Shown piece after piece: positions 16,427 to 24,527 of a stretch of DNA of 24,527 nucleotides (position 1 is its first letter; each line of letters begins with the position of its first letter). The stretch is from Desulfocapsa sp. (GTDB taxonomy: Bacteria > Desulfobacterota > Desulfobulbia > Desulfobulbales > Desulfocapsaceae): the NCBI GenBank assembly GCA_029934915.1, contig JAOZLI010000006.1:1-24527 (forward strand). The letters are read 5' to 3'. The notes below the pieces were generated by a model. It ran no database searches. It saw only the letters and a program-made list of their open reading frames with translations, and was not told where the DNA came from. The translations under genes were made by a program, and so were the position numbers.

Positions 16427-16969
16427 TTAAGCTGCAGCGCCTGCTTTACCGGCCTTGCGAACGATATGTTCATCTTCGTAGCGTATACCTTTACCTTTGT
16501 AAGGCTCAGGTTTACGAATTTCACGAATCCTGGCACTGGTCAATCCAAGCAACTCTTTATTGTTGGACTCGACAATAATTTTATTATTGCCATCCACACT
16601 AACCTGCACCCCATCAGGGACAGGAAATTCAACTGGGTTAGAATAACCGACATTTAATGTCAAAGTACTTCCAGCTATATTAACTTTATAGCCGACGCCT
16701 TCAACGATTAATGTCTTTTTAAAGCCCTCTCCAACACCTATAACCATGTTGTTGATGAGACTTCTGGTCATTCCACGAAAGGCATTTGTACGCTTACTGT
16801 TATCCCTGTTCTCAACAACAATCTCTTGATCCTTCAAAGAGATTTCGAGCTCAGGAAGAACTTCACGTTCAAGTTTTCCGTTTTTTCCAGATACTATTAT
16901 TTTTTGACCCTTGATATCAACTTTGATATCTGCAGGCACAGCAATAGGCTGTTTTCCAATACGAGACAT
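16427..16969 (-). CDS. rplF: 50S ribosomal protein L6
   Basis: L6 sits near the factor-binding site at the base of the L7/L12 stalk. The 180-residue protein has two L6 folds, starting MSRIGKQPIAVPADIKVDI, with GMTRSLINNMVIGVGEGFKKTLIVEGVGYK, LNVGYSNPVEFPVPDGVQV and IREIRKPEPYKGKGIRYEDEHIVRKAGKAG. Length is the usual 175-180. It is 24 bases after rpsH. Confidence 0.97.
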   Translation of the reverse strand: MSRIGKQPIAVPADIKVDIKGQKIIVSGKNGKLEREVLPELEISLKDQEIVVENRDNSKRTNAFRGMTRSLINNMVIGVGEGFKKTLIVEGVGYKVNIAGSTLTLNVGYSNPVEFPVPDGVQVSVDGNNKIIVESNNKELLGLTSARIREIRKPEPYKGKGIRYEDEHIVRKAGKAGAAA

Positions 16970-16993
16970 AATTCCCTCCGTTACTTGCTGGTC

Positions 16994-17392
16994 TTACCAG
17001 ACCTCGCAAAGAATTTCTCCGCCCACATTACTGGCCCTTGCGGTTTTATCAGTAATAACACCCTTTGAGCTTGAAAGGATGGCGATACCAAGTCCATTTA
17101 GTACTTTTGGAATATCTTCAGCACCGACATACTTTCGTAGACCTGGCTTACTAATGCGTTTAATACCTGTAATAACAGGGGTATTTTCCGCATCGTATTT
17201 CAATTCAATATTCAAAGTACCCTGAGGGCCACCTTCTATAATTGAAAAGGCATTGATATATCCCTCGTCTTGAAGGACTTTGGCGATATTAGCTTTAATT
17301 GTGGATGTTGGCATATTAACTGAATCAAATTTAGCCATCATACCATTTCGTATCCTGGTCAGCATATCTGCCAGGGGATCGCTCATAGACAT
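16994..17392 (-). CDS. rpsH: 30S ribosomal protein S8
   Basis: S8 is a primary 16S rRNA binder; in E. coli it represses the spc operon. The 132-residue product begins [18 protein letters not shown], with [59 protein letters not shown] and [13 protein letters not shown] at the end, as in bacterial S8. GGAG is eight bases before the first ATG. It lies 48 bases after rpsN. Confidence 0.97.
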   Translation of the reverse strand: MSMSDPLADMLTRIRNGMMAKFDSVNMPTSTIKANIAKVLQDEGYINAFSIIEGGPQGTLNIELKYDAENTPVITGIKRISKPGLRKYVGAEDIPKVLNGLGIAILSSSKGVITDKTARASNVGGEILCEVW

Positions 17393-17440
17393 GGCGAACT
17401 CTCCTTTAATTTATATGTTCTATTCCAGTGAGATGATCGT

Positions 17441-17626
17441 TTACCAAGATGACTTTGTCACACCGGTAACCTGACCACTGGACGCCAACTTACGAAAACA
17501 GATTCGACACATACCGAACTTACGAATGAACGCCTTTGGGCGTCCACAAAGTGGGCATCTGTTATACTTTCTAACCGCAAACTTTGGCGTTCTTTTTGCT
17601 TTCGCAATGAGAGATTTCTTTGCCAA
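17441..17626 (-). CDS. rpsZ: 30S ribosomal protein S14, type Z (zinc-binding)
   Basis: S14 is a 30S head protein near the decoding centre. This is the short form of 61 residues with a zinc ribbon: C24-x2-C27 (NRCPLCGRP) and C40-x2-C43 ([11 protein letters not shown]), ending GVTKSSW. The long zinc-less S14 (about 100 residues) is not in the window. The start is TTG at 17626-17624 with GGAGG five bases before it. It is the usual neighbour of rplE and rpsH. Confidence 0.96.
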   Translation of the reverse strand: MAKKSLIAKAKRTPKFAVRKYNRCPLCGRPKAFIRKFGMCRICFRKLASSGQVTGVTKSSW

Positions 17627-17669
17627 AACGACCTCCAGATTTCTTATAAAAATTTAATTATTTTATGTA

Positions 17670-18209
17670 TCATTTCTTGAACGGCATGCCCAATAATCTG
17701 AGGAGGCTTCTCGCCTCATCATCAGTTGGTGCAGTAGTTACAATACTGATGTTTAATCCCTTAATCTTATCAATTTTATCAAAATCAATTTCCGGGAATA
17801 TGATTTGCTCTTTTACTCCCATGGAAAAGTTTCCACGTCCATCAAAAGATTTCGGTGAAATTCCACGAAAATCGCGCACTCGAGGAAGAGCAATATTTAC
17901 AAGCTTACTATAGAAATCGTACATAACATCAGCACGTAAGGTAACACGGCATCCGATAGGCATTCCTTCTCTGAGCTTAAAGCCAGCTATTGATTTCTTT
18001 GCTCTGGTAACAACAGCTTTACGCCCGGCAATTCGAGTAAGTTCTTCAACAGCTCCATCAACTATTTTGGGATTCTGTACTGCTTCCCCAAGTCCCATAT
18101 TAAGAACTATCTTGTCCAGTTTAGGAATCTGCATTACATTGGTATACCCAAATTCCTTCTGCAGAGCTGGTTTACATTCATTTTGATAATGGTCTTTTAA
18201 CGAACCCAT
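17670..18209 (-). CDS. rplE: 50S ribosomal protein L5
   Basis: L5 binds 5S rRNA and touches the 30S head. The 179-residue protein begins [22 protein letters not shown] and has [94 protein letters not shown] and a C-terminal [21 protein letters not shown] chose the ATG at 18209, with AGGAG seven bases upstream; the frame stays open into the rplX gap but those codons lack a ribosome-binding site. Family length is about 180. Confidence 0.97.
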   Translation of the reverse strand: MGSLKDHYQNECKPALQKEFGYTNVMQIPKLDKIVLNMGLGEAVQNPKIVDGAVEELTRIAGRKAVVTRAKKSIAGFKLREGMPIGCRVTLRADVMYDFYSKLVNIALPRVRDFRGISPKSFDGRGNFSMGVKEQIIFPEIDFDKIDKIKGLNISIVTTAPTDDEARSLLRLLGMPFKK

Positions 18210-18238
18210 TTGATACTCCTGGCAATTGCCTCTGTTTA

Positions 18239-18571
18239 CTATTTGGTTTCGATGGACTCGCCGCAGTTTTTGCAAAAGCGAACTTTAGAACCATCTTCCA
18301 AGAATTTTTTGCCAACCTTACCGGTTTTAGTACACTCCGGACATATCAACTGTAGATTGGAGACATGAATAGTTGCTTCACGATTCACGATCTGTCCCTG
18401 TTGGTTCATCTCAGTAGGCTTAGTGTGGCGTTTGATCATGTTGATCCGCTCTACCAAGGCTCTTTCTTTCTCAGGAAATACCTGGAGAATTTTACCAACT
18501 CGACCCTTATCTTTTCCTGCTATCACTTCAACCTGATCATCTTTCTTCAGGTATGTCATTCCCTTTGCCAT
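18239..18571 (-). CDS. rplX: 50S ribosomal protein L24, with zinc-type C-terminus
   Basis: L24 is an assembly initiator protein at the exit tunnel. The 110-residue protein has [60 protein letters not shown], and a C-terminal extension with C77-x2-C80 and C100-x2-C103 (LICPECTK ... FCKNCGES), a probable zinc site seen in many bacteria. The ATG at 18571 is supported by AAGG eight bases upstream; another ATG at 18559 lies too close to its nearest AAAGG, and a GTG at 18580 has no good site. Confidence 0.93.
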   Translation of the reverse strand: MAKGMTYLKKDDQVEVIAGKDKGRVGKILQVFPEKERALVERINMIKRHTKPTEMNQQGQIVNREATIHVSNLQLICPECTKTGKVGKKFLEDGSKVRFCKNCGESIETK

Positions 18572-18625
18572 TTTCAGCACCTTTTTTCCAACCGCACTCG
18601 CGGCGGCTACCTTCCTAGACTCGTA

Positions 18626-18994
18626 TTATAACGCTTCGGGCGCCAGAGAGATAATTTTCATAAAACCCTGAGTACGTAATTCTCTGGCAACGGGGCCAAA
18701 AATACGTGTTCCAACCGGTTCACCATTTGCGGCGAGGATAACTGCAGCATTGTCATCAAACTTGACCCAGGTATCATCCATACGTTTCATTTCTTTAGCA
18801 GTACGAACAATTACTGCTTTCATGACGTCGCCCTTTTTAACCTTTGCATTCGGAAGGGCTTCTTTGACAGTTACCACGATAACATCACCAATGGATGCAT
18901 ATCTTTTTCTGGTACCACCAAGGACTCTGATGCAGAGTACCTTTTTTGCTCCTGAATTATCTGCAACATTCAGTACTGATTCACTTTGTATCAT
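18626..18994 (-). CDS. rplN: 50S ribosomal protein L14
   Basis: L14 forms bridge contacts with the 30S subunit. The 122-residue product is canonical: [87 protein letters not shown]. Length is the invariant 122. A perfect stem-loop (19003-19017) lies just upstream of its start and overlaps the first bases of its AGGTG site. Confidence 0.97.
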   Translation of the reverse strand: MIQSESVLNVADNSGAKKVLCIRVLGGTRKRYASIGDVIVVTVKEALPNAKVKKGDVMKAVIVRTAKEMKRMDDTWVKFDDNAAVILAANGEPVGTRIFGPVARELRTQGFMKIISLAPEAL

Positions 18995-19002
18995 AATTTC
19001 AC

Positions 19003-19017
19003 CTGATTTATAATCAG
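19003..19017 (-). promoter_or_regulatory. stem-loop at the rplN ribosome-binding site
   Basis: On the minus strand CTGATT-ATA-AATCAG pairs perfectly (6 bases, loop of 3). Its 3' arm is continued by GGTGAAATTATG, so it abuts the rplN Shine-Dalgarno and could mask its first bases. AT-rich, modest stability. Confidence 0.28.
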
Positions 19018-19050
19018 TTTGTAATCAAAAATTGGAGTTTATCAAGACAG

Positions 19051-19311
19051 TTACACTGCTTGACGAATAACATCACGAAGGCGCCATCTTTTTTTCTTAC
19101 TAAGGGGACGACACTCCTCTATTTTTACAATATCTCCAATATTACAGGTATTTTCAGGATCATCGGCAAGGTACTTAACACTTTTTTTGATATACTTGCC
19201 ATAGAGCTTGTGACGAACCGTTCTTTCTACACGAACAACGATGCTTTTTTCCATCCTGTTGCTGACTACAGTGCCTGTTCTGCTCTTCTTAATTTTTTTT
19301 GTTTCACTCAT
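19051..19311 (-). CDS. rpsQ: 30S ribosomal protein S17
   Basis: S17 is a primary 16S rRNA binding OB-fold protein. The 86-residue product has [68 protein letters not shown]. Length fits (80-90). It is 64 bases after rpmC, a gap with an inverted repeat across the end of rpmC. Confidence 0.97.
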   Translation of the reverse strand: MSETKKIKKSRTGTVVSNRMEKSIVVRVERTVRHKLYGKYIKKSVKYLADDPENTCNIGDIVKIEECRPLSKKKRWRLRDVIRQAV

Positions 19312-19369
19312 AATTCACTCAATTTGAGTAATAATAACTCAATATAACAGTTATTAGTAATTTTGTATT

Positions 19370-19397
19370 TACCCTTTATTTTTCATTAAAAAGGGTA
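19370..19397 (-). promoter_or_regulatory. inverted repeat across the rpmC stop
   Basis: Eight-base perfect inverted repeat (TACCCTTT with AAAGGGTA, loop 12) spanning the rpmC stop codon and the last codons. No T run follows on the minus strand, so it is not a terminator. A role in message stability or in the rpmC/rpsQ ratio is a guess. Confidence 0.3.
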
Positions 19398-19558
19398 TTG
19401 ATACGTGCAATATCTTTACGCAATTCTTTCAAAGTTGCTGTATTTTCGAGAGGTCTGATTTTATGTTGAAAAGTAAGAGTAGATATTTCCTCTTTCATCC
19501 CAATCAGTTTTTTCTCAAGATCGTCAGTAGACATTGAGCGCAGTTCTGTCATTTTCAT
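19376..19558 (-). CDS. rpmC: 50S ribosomal protein L29
   Basis: L29 lies at the tunnel exit and helps bind the signal recognition particle and trigger factor. The 60-residue, largely helical protein reads [43 protein letters not shown] and DIARINTL. The ATG overlaps the rplP stop as ATGA, with GAGGAG six bases before it inside rplP. A second in-frame ATG two codons on is possible but is further from the ribosome-binding site. Confidence 0.95.
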   Translation of the reverse strand: MKMTELRSMSTDDLEKKLIGMKEEISTLTFQHKIRPLENTATLKELRKDIARINTLFNEK

Positions 19559-19971
19559 AATGTGCTCCTCTTGCTGATAACCTTAGTTTTAAATGGTAAT
19601 TTTGCCCCTGCAAGCGTTAACGCCTTAATTGCAAGTTCTTCTTCAATTCCGCCGATCTCATAAATAATTTTACCGGGTTTGGCTATAGCTATCCAGCCTT
19701 CTGGTGCTCCCTTACCTTTACCCATACGTGTTTCAGCAGGTTTCGAGGTAAATGGTTTATCTGGAAAAACACGAATCCAGACCTGACCACCACGCTTAAT
19801 CTTTCTATTAATAGCAATACGAGCGGCCTCAATCTGTTGGGAAGTGAGTTTACCACTTTCAACAGCTTTTAAGGCGTGGTCTCCAAAAGATATTTTGGAA
19901 CCACGATGGGCTTTTCCACGAACCTTTCCCGTAAAGACTTTTCTATGTTTGACCTTTTTAGGACTTAACAT
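19555..19971 (-). CDS. rplP: 50S ribosomal protein L16
   Basis: L16 stands near the A site and elbow of tRNA. The 138-residue product has [84 protein letters not shown] and a VKPG-like GKIIYEIGG ending. Length fits (137-144). It is 51 bases after rpsC and overlaps rpmC by four bases. Confidence 0.97.
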   Translation of the reverse strand: MLSPKKVKHRKVFTGKVRGKAHRGSKISFGDHALKAVESGKLTSQQIEAARIAINRKIKRGGQVWIRVFPDKPFTSKPAETRMGKGKGAPEGWIAIAKPGKIIYEIGGIEEELAIKALTLAGAKLPFKTKVISKRSTL

Positions 19972-20022
19972 TTTTAAACTCCGATATATTTAATGAATTT
20001 CCAGCAAATATTCGCTTAGAAA

Positions 20023-20670
20023 TCAAGCGTCTTTGGGTTCGTTCGTCTGAAGAACTTCACCTTTGAAAATCCATACTTTGATTCCAATAATTCCATAGGT
20101 CGTATTGGCTTCTGCAAGAGCATAATCTACATCAGCACGAAGTGTATGCAATGGAACACGTCCTTCACGAACCCATTCGCAGCGAGACATTTCAGCTCCA
20201 CCAAGTCTACCTGAACAGGAAATCTTAATTCCTTTAACGCCAAAGCGTTGAGCAGAGCTCACAGCTTTTTTCATGGCTCTTCGGAATGCAACTCTCCGTA
20301 CAAGTTGTTGCGCTATATTCTCAGCAACGAGCTGCGCATCAGCTTCAGGACGACGAACTTCCTGAATATCGATAACAGCCTTGCGGTTTATAAGTTTCTC
20401 AAGATCGTTTTTTAACAGCTCGATCTCAGAACCTTTCTTTCCAATAACGATCCCTGGACGCGCAGTGAAAAGTTTAATACGAACTTTTTCACCTGTACGC
20501 TCAAGAATGATTTTGGAAAGACTAGCGTGTGATAAACGGTTCTTCAGAAACTTTCGAATTTTCTGATCTTCTAGGAGATTCTTTGCGTAGTCCTTATCGG
20601 CATACCAAATTGAATCCCATGTCCGTGTAATATTAAGTCTGATCCCTAACGGGTTAACTTTTTGCCCCAA
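20023..20670 (-). CDS. rpsC: 30S ribosomal protein S3
   Basis: S3 at the mRNA entry has helicase activity together with S4 and S5. The 215-residue protein begins [20 protein letters not shown] and has a KH domain with [10 protein letters not shown] at 73-82, then [71 protein letters not shown] and [11 protein letters not shown]. The start is TTG (20670-20668), with GGAGGA five bases before. No ATG gives the invariant GQKVNP N-terminus. Confidence 0.96.
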   Translation of the reverse strand: MGQKVNPLGIRLNITRTWDSIWYADKDYAKNLLEDQKIRKFLKNRLSHASLSKIILERTGEKVRIKLFTARPGIVIGKKGSEIELLKNDLEKLINRKAVIDIQEVRRPEADAQLVAENIAQQLVRRVAFRRAMKKAVSSAQRFGVKGIKISCSGRLGGAEMSRCEWVREGRVPLHTLRADVDYALAEANTTYGIIGIKVWIFKGEVLQTNEPKDA

Positions 20671-20727
20671 AATATTCCTCCAGCAAATCGCTTATTCTAT
20701 ATAAATGAAAAAAATGTGAGTCATACC

Positions 20728-20749
20728 CTTTACAGTTAGTCTTGTAAAG
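20728..20749 (-). promoter_or_regulatory. stem-loop just after rplV
   Basis: Seven-base perfect inverted repeat CTTTACA/TGTAAAG with an 8-base loop, two bases after the rplV stop in the 81-base gap before rpsC. A T7 run occurs 15 bases further on, too far for a standard terminator. Confidence 0.25.
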
Positions 20750-20751
20750 AA

Positions 20752-21084
20752 TTATTGTTCATCAAGCACAACTGTTATATGACTTGTTCTTTTAATAATT
20801 GAAGTGGCACGTCCCATGGCACGGGGACGAATTCTTTTAAAAGAAGGGCCACCATCAATAAACACTGTTTTAACGTACAGGTTATCGACATCAATTTGAT
20901 CATCCTGAGTTGCATTGGCAACTGCGGATTCGATAACCTTGCGAAGAATTGTTGCGCCTTTCTTCGGCATAAATCTGAGAGTGGTGATTGCTTTATCAGC
21001 GCTCATTCCACGAATCACATCGGCAACAAGTCTTGCTTTTTGAGGGGAGATTCTAATTTTTCTCCCTACGGCGCGAGCTTCCAT
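20752..21084 (-). CDS. rplV: 50S ribosomal protein L22
   Basis: L22 reaches into the exit tunnel by a long beta-hairpin, the macrolide resistance site. The 110-residue protein begins MEARAVGRKIRISPQKARLVADVIRG, with PKKGATILRKVIESAVANATQ and KRIRPRAMGRATSIIKRTSHITVVL. I place the start at the ATG at 21084 with GGGAG eight bases upstream; an in-frame TTG at 21108 has none. It is 39 bases after rpsS. Confidence 0.96.
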   Translation of the reverse strand: MEARAVGRKIRISPQKARLVADVIRGMSADKAITTLRFMPKKGATILRKVIESAVANATQDDQIDVDNLYVKTVFIDGGPSFKRIRPRAMGRATSIIKRTSHITVVLDEQ

Positions 21085-21123
21085 ATTCTGTACTCCCGGT
21101 AATTCCAACCGTGTTAGATATTA

Positions 21124-21396
21124 TTAACGAGACTTCCTGTCCGATGCATGTCCGTAATAAGTCCTGGTGGGTGAGAACTCACCAAGCTTATGACCAACCA
21201 TATTCTCTGAAACAAATACCGGGATAAATTTTCTCCCGTTATGAACTGCAAAGGTTAAACCAACCATCTCAGGAGAGATGTCGGATCGCCTGGACCAAGT
21301 CTTGATTACCTTACGAGATCCGTTTTCAATTGCAGTATCGATCTTCCTCTGCAGATGATCATCGATAAAAGGTCCTTTTTTGACTGAACGAGCCAT
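21124..21396 (-). CDS. rpsS: 30S ribosomal protein S19
   Basis: S19 lies in the 30S head with S13. The 90-residue product reads [70 protein letters not shown], all invariant-like. It follows rplB by 16 bases. Confidence 0.97.
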   Translation of the reverse strand: MARSVKKGPFIDDHLQRKIDTAIENGSRKVIKTWSRRSDISPEMVGLTFAVHNGRKFIPVFVSENMVGHKLGEFSPTRTYYGHASDRKSR

Positions 21397-21412
21397 TGCT
21401 TACTCCCTTTAA

Positions 21413-22237
21413 TTAACGTCTTTTCTTGACAATATATTTGTCGGAATCGGTATTATTCCTGGTCTTATAACCCTTAGTTGGCATACCCCATGGAGTACAT
21501 GGATGACGACCACCTGAACTCTTACCCTCACCACCACCCATTGGATGATCGACCGGATTCATTGCAACACCACGAACGTGGGGGCGTTTACCCATCCATC
21601 TTTTACGACCAGCTTTACCGAGTTTCTGACTTTCATGCTCACGATTTCCAACCTGTCCAATACTGGCACGGCAGAGTCTGTGAAATTTTCTAACTTCACC
21701 AGAAGGCAATCTGACAAGAACATATGTTCCTTCTTTTGCCATAAGCTGAGCTGAAACTCCTGCACTGCGAACAAGTTGTCCACCTTTCCCTATCTTCATT
21801 TCAATATTATGAAGTAGAGTTCCAAGAGGGATATTCTTCAGTGGAAGGCAGTTACCTGGTTTGATATCTGCATCATCTCCTGCGAGAACCACGTCACCTA
21901 CTGCGATACCAGCAGGAGCAAGAATATATTTCTTTTCACCGTCGGTATAGGAAAGAAGTGCAATATTAGCACTTCTATTGGGATCATATTCAATGGAAAC
22001 TACCTTTGCACTGATATCCGTTTTGTTACGTTTGAAATCAATGATACGATATTTTCTTTTATGACCACCACCTATATGACGGGAAGTGATACGTCCGTAA
22101 TTATTTCGTCCACCTGTTTTCGACAATGGTGCCAAAAGGGACTTTTCAGGTCCATTTTTAGACAACTCTGTGTTCTTAATTGACACATGATGTCGTTTAC
22201 CCGGTGATGTGGGTTTGTACTTCTTAATTGTAATCAT
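21413..22237 (-). CDS. rplB: 50S ribosomal protein L2
   Basis: L2 is needed for subunit joining and peptidyl transferase. The 274-residue protein has [63 protein letters not shown] and the conserved C-terminal loop [17 protein letters not shown], with H231 at the position of the essential E. coli H229, and [12 protein letters not shown]. coli has DHPHGG; here DHPMGG, a change seen in many bacteria. GGAG lies ten bases before the ATG. It is 79 bases after rplW; that gap has only a weak ACTGATTTCAGT palindrome. Confidence 0.97.
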   Translation of the reverse strand: MITIKKYKPTSPGKRHHVSIKNTELSKNGPEKSLLAPLSKTGGRNNYGRITSRHIGGGHKRKYRIIDFKRNKTDISAKVVSIEYDPNRSANIALLSYTDGEKKYILAPAGIAVGDVVLAGDDADIKPGNCLPLKNIPLGTLLHNIEMKIGKGGQLVRSAGVSAQLMAKEGTYVLVRLPSGEVRKFHRLCRASIGQVGNREHESQKLGKAGRKRWMGKRPHVRGVAMNPVDHPMGGGEGKSSGGRHPCTPWGMPTKGYKTRNNTDSDKYIVKKRR

Positions 22238-22316
22238 TATCTAATCGCTCCATCAAGGCTAATTGGATTGATAGCTCTACTGAAATCAGTTACTTGCAGC
22301 TTAGTTTATCTTATTT

Positions 22317-22604
22317 TTATAACTCATCAACAAAGCTGATGTTTCCTTCAGATAGGGTTACGTAGGCTTTCTTCCAATCGTTGGTAAAGCCAGTAAATTT
22401 TCCTACTCTTTTCTGTTTGCCATGCATATTTGCAGTATGTACATGTTTAACTTTTACGTCAAACATCTTCTCAACTGCTTTCTTAATTTCAATCTTGTTA
22501 GCCTGCGGATCTACTTTGAAAACAACTTTATTATCAACTTCCAGTTGAATGTTTGCTTTCTCTGTAAGAAGGGGGCCTTTCAATATTCTATGATCACTTT
22601 TCAT
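22317..22604 (-). CDS. rplW: 50S ribosomal protein L23
   Basis: L23 docks trigger factor and SRP at the tunnel exit. The 95-residue protein has ILKGPLLTEKANIQLEVDNKVVFKVDPQANKIEIKKAVEKMFDVKVKHV, then HGKQKRVGKFTGFTNDWKKAYVTL. Its ATG overlaps the rplD stop (ATGA), so the two are probably coupled. Confidence 0.96.
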   Translation of the reverse strand: MKSDHRILKGPLLTEKANIQLEVDNKVVFKVDPQANKIEIKKAVEKMFDVKVKHVHTANMHGKQKRVGKFTGFTNDWKKAYVTLSEGNISFVDEL

Positions 22605-23224
22605 GGCATCAACCTCTTTTCAATACTATCCACTGCAGGTTTAACCAGTATCAGTTTCTTGTGCAGTAAAATATCATAAACATTCAGTCCTTCTGTGCTC
22701 ATGACTTTAAAGCCATTGGCATTTCTAGCTGATTTGTTCAGGTTTTCATTTTTACCTTCAGTGATTAACAGACAATTTTCAAAATCAAAGCCTTTCATAA
22801 TATTTACGAAATCTTTTGTTTTGATAGCATCCATAACAAACTCATCAACTACAATAAGGTTTCCCTCTTGAAGTCTGGCACTTAATGCCATGGCGATAGC
22901 CTGCTTTCTCACTTTACGATTAAGCTTAAAGCTATAATCGCGTGGTTTAGGACCGAAGGTTACACCACCACCCCTCCAGATTGGAGAGTTGTTAGTACCG
23001 GCACGTGCACGGCCTGTACCCTTCTGACGCCATGGTTTTGCACCACCACCGCGAACTTCAACCCGTGTTTTTGTACACGCGTTTCCGCCACGCTTTGCGG
23101 CACGTTGTTGACGTACTACATCATGAAGCAGATGCTCCTTGACGTCAAGATCGAATACTTTCACTGCAAGTTCAATCTCGCCAACTTTTTCGTTCTTTGT
23201 ATTTACTATATCTACGGTAGACAT
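22601..23224 (-). CDS. rplD: 50S ribosomal protein L4
   Basis: L4 lines the exit tunnel; in E. coli it represses its own operon. The 207-residue protein has the long loop with RQQRAAKRGGNACTKTRVEVRGGGAKPWRQKGTGRARAGTNNSPIWRGGGVTFGPKPRDY, and KVRKQAIAMALSARLQ, then a C-terminal ENCLLITEGKNENLNKSARNANGFKVMSTEGLNVYDIL. Length fits (about 205). It is 43 bases after rplC. Confidence 0.97.
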   Translation of the reverse strand: MSTVDIVNTKNEKVGEIELAVKVFDLDVKEHLLHDVVRQQRAAKRGGNACTKTRVEVRGGGAKPWRQKGTGRARAGTNNSPIWRGGGVTFGPKPRDYSFKLNRKVRKQAIAMALSARLQEGNLIVVDEFVMDAIKTKDFVNIMKGFDFENCLLITEGKNENLNKSARNANGFKVMSTEGLNVYDILLHKKLILVKPAVDSIEKRLMP

Positions 23225-23267
23225 TGTTTACTCCTTGAACCGGATAACTTCGCTATCTTTTCAGTAA

Positions 23268-23897
23268 TTACTTTGTGAAAAGTTTAAGAAGAGACTGTTT
23301 GCATCCTGGTACCGGTCCTTTGACAAGGATGATATTATCATCCTCACGAACATCGATAACAAGTACGTTTTTCTTGAGTACATTGTCAGTACCCATTCTT
23401 CCTGGAAGTTTCTTACCTTTAACGACCCTACCAGGCCAGGCACTCATCCCAATAGAACCCGGGCGACGATGAAATTTGGATCCGTGACCACCAGGACCAC
23501 CCTTAAATCCATGACGCTTCATTACACCCTGGAAACCTTTACCCTGAGAAACACCAGAGATATGGATGATGTCACCGGTTTTAAAAACATCAGCAAGGCT
23601 GATGTCCTGTCCCGCCTGAAAATCTTCGGGGTTCAGCACTCTGAATTCACGAATATGATAATAACCATCAGCATCAGCTTTTTTAAAGTGACCAGCAGCA
23701 GCTTTATTTACACGCTGTGCCTTTTTGTCACCAAATCCAACCTGAATGGCGTCATACCCTTCTTTGGCCTGCGATTTAACTTGAAGTACCTTGCAGGGAC
23801 CAGCTTCTATAACGGTAACTGGAATAACAGCTCCCATATCGTTATAAACGCGGGTCATACCAATTTTTTTTCCTAATAAGCCCATTGTCTTCGGCAT
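23268..23897 (-). CDS. rplC: 50S ribosomal protein L3
   Basis: L3 is an early assembly protein reaching the peptidyl transferase centre. The 209-residue product has MGLLGKKIGMTRVYNDMGAVIPVTVIEAGPCKV, VSQGKGFQGVMKRHGFKGGPGGHGSKFHRRPGSIGMSAWPGRVVKGKKLPGRMG and DNVLKKNVLVIDVR. The ATG at 23897 has AGGTAAG just upstream; ATG at 23885 (residue 5) is an alternative. It is 40 bases after rpsJ. Confidence 0.97.
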   Translation of the reverse strand: MPKTMGLLGKKIGMTRVYNDMGAVIPVTVIEAGPCKVLQVKSQAKEGYDAIQVGFGDKKAQRVNKAAAGHFKKADADGYYHIREFRVLNPEDFQAGQDISLADVFKTGDIIHISGVSQGKGFQGVMKRHGFKGGPGGHGSKFHRRPGSIGMSAWPGRVVKGKKLPGRMGTDNVLKKNVLVIDVREDDNIILVKGPVPGCKQSLLKLFTK

Positions 23898-23937
23898 AAT
23901 CTTACCTATACATCTTCAATTAAAGCGGTTTTACACG

Positions 23938-24252
23938 CTATGGCAGTTTAATTTCTACATCAACACCGGCAGACAGCTCAAGTTTCATCAACAGATCAAT
24001 GGTCTGTTGAGTCGGCTCAAGAATATCAATAAGGCGACGATGGGTTCTCATCTCAAATTGCTCTCGAGATTTTTTATCCACATGTGGAGAACGTAAAACA
24101 CAAAATTTCTTAATGGATGTCGGCAGCGGAATTGGACCAGCAACAGCTGCTCCAGTTCTTCTTGCAGTCTCTACAATCTCATGAGTAGATAGATCAAGGA
24201 GTTTGTGATCATACGCCTTGAGACGAATACGAATTTTATCTGTAGGTATCAT
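23938..24252 (-). CDS. rpsJ: 30S ribosomal protein S10 (NusE)
   Basis: S10 is a 30S head protein and also the NusE antitermination factor that pairs with NusB and NusG. The 104-residue protein has [63 protein letters not shown] and VEIKLP. The start follows the tuf stop by only nine bases with AAGGAAGGAAC before the ATG. There is thus no room for an S10 leader of the E. coli kind; the block probably starts at or before tuf. Confidence 0.97.
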   Translation of the reverse strand: MIPTDKIRIRLKAYDHKLLDLSTHEIVETARRTGAAVAGPIPLPTSIKKFCVLRSPHVDKKSREQFEMRTHRRLIDILEPTQQTIDLLMKLELSAGVDVEIKLP

Positions 24253-24261
24253 GTTCCTTCC

Positions 24262-24527
24262 TTATTCGATGATCTCACTAATTACGCCAGCACCAACGGT
24301 TCGTCCACCTTCACGAATAGCAAAGCGAAGACCAACATCCATAGCGATTGGGGTAATAAGCGCAGCGTCAACATGGAGGTTATCTCCTGGCATTACCATC
24401 TCAACACCTTCTGGGAGAGTAATTACGCCAGTAACATCTGTTGTTCTGAAATAGAACTGAGGACGATATCCGTTAAAGAATGGAGTATGACGTCCACCCT
24501 CATCTTTTCCAAGGATATAGCACTCAG
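24262..24527 (-). CDS. tuf: elongation factor Tu, C-terminal part
   Basis: EF-Tu delivers aminoacyl-tRNA to the ribosome. Only the last 87 residues are in the window; the G domain lies beyond the right edge. The visible part is domain 3 ending: [68 protein letters not shown], then TAA. Nine bases separate it from rpsJ, the common tuf-rpsJ arrangement of a fused str-S10 operon. Confidence 0.97.
   Translation of the reverse strand, partial: ECYILGKDEGGRHTPFFNGYRPQFYFRTTDVTGVITLPEGVEMVMPGDNLHVDAALITPIAMDVGLRFAIREGGRTVGAGVISEIIE

Noticed and set aside
22279-22290. ACTGATTTCAGT palindrome between rplW and rplB
   Set aside because: Only 4-5 base pairs with a tiny loop; too weak to call a structure.
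1-24527. Mobile elements, CRISPR arrays, tRNA, rRNA, phage or defence genes
   Set aside because: Every sizeable reading frame of known kind is a housekeeping gene in conserved order; I saw no direct-repeat arrays, transposase motifs or cloverleaf sequences.

Overview
The window holds one continuous run of housekeeping genes, all on the minus strand, so transcription goes from position 24527 towards position 1. I count 42 protein genes. Two are cut by the window edges: tuf at the right end (C-terminal part only) and ispG at the left end (N-terminal part only). Codons, start signals and gene order are uniform. I see no mobile element, tRNA, rRNA or CRISPR array, and no intergenic stretch reaches 300 bases; the longest is 208 bases, in front of rpsB.

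Layout in the direction of transcription: (1) tuf, then the S10, spc and alpha ribosomal protein clusters fused into one block: rpsJ-rplC-rplD-rplW-rplB-rpsS-rplV-rpsC-rplP-rpmC-rpsQ-rplN-rplX-rplE-rpsN-rpsH-rplF-rplR-rpsE-rpmD-rplO-secY-map-infA-rpmJ-rpsM-rpsK-rpsD-rpoA-rplQ. A strong intrinsic terminator (9069-9106) closes it. (2) A lone YkgJ-type cysteine-cluster gene of unknown function (8256-9026). (3) rpsB-tsf-pyrH-frr, covering ribosomal protein S2, EF-Ts, UMP kinase and ribosome recycling, with several hairpins between the first genes. (4) A tightly packed envelope and isoprenoid set, uppS-cdsA-dxr-rseP-tsaB-ispG, whose neighbours overlap or lie at most 30 bases apart.

The genes link translation (ribosomal proteins, IF1, EF-Tu, EF-Ts, RRF, methionine aminopeptidase, TsaB for tRNA t6A), transcription (RNA polymerase alpha), protein export (SecY) and envelope precursors: MEP-pathway Dxr and IspG feed UppS, CdsA makes CDP-diacylglycerol, and RseP is a membrane protease.

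The gene order, zinc-type S4, S14 and L36, a short 196-residue EF-Ts and the sequence style suggest a moderately AT-rich Gram-negative bacterium of the Desulfobacterota (deltaproteobacterial) kind, possibly Desulfobulbales/Desulfotalea-like. That placement is inference, not proof. I found no convincing new biological system. The points worth checking are the YkgJ gene between ribosomal operons, the intergenic hairpins around rpsB and tsf, the rpsB leader, and a bias of non-ATG starts towards small-subunit genes.
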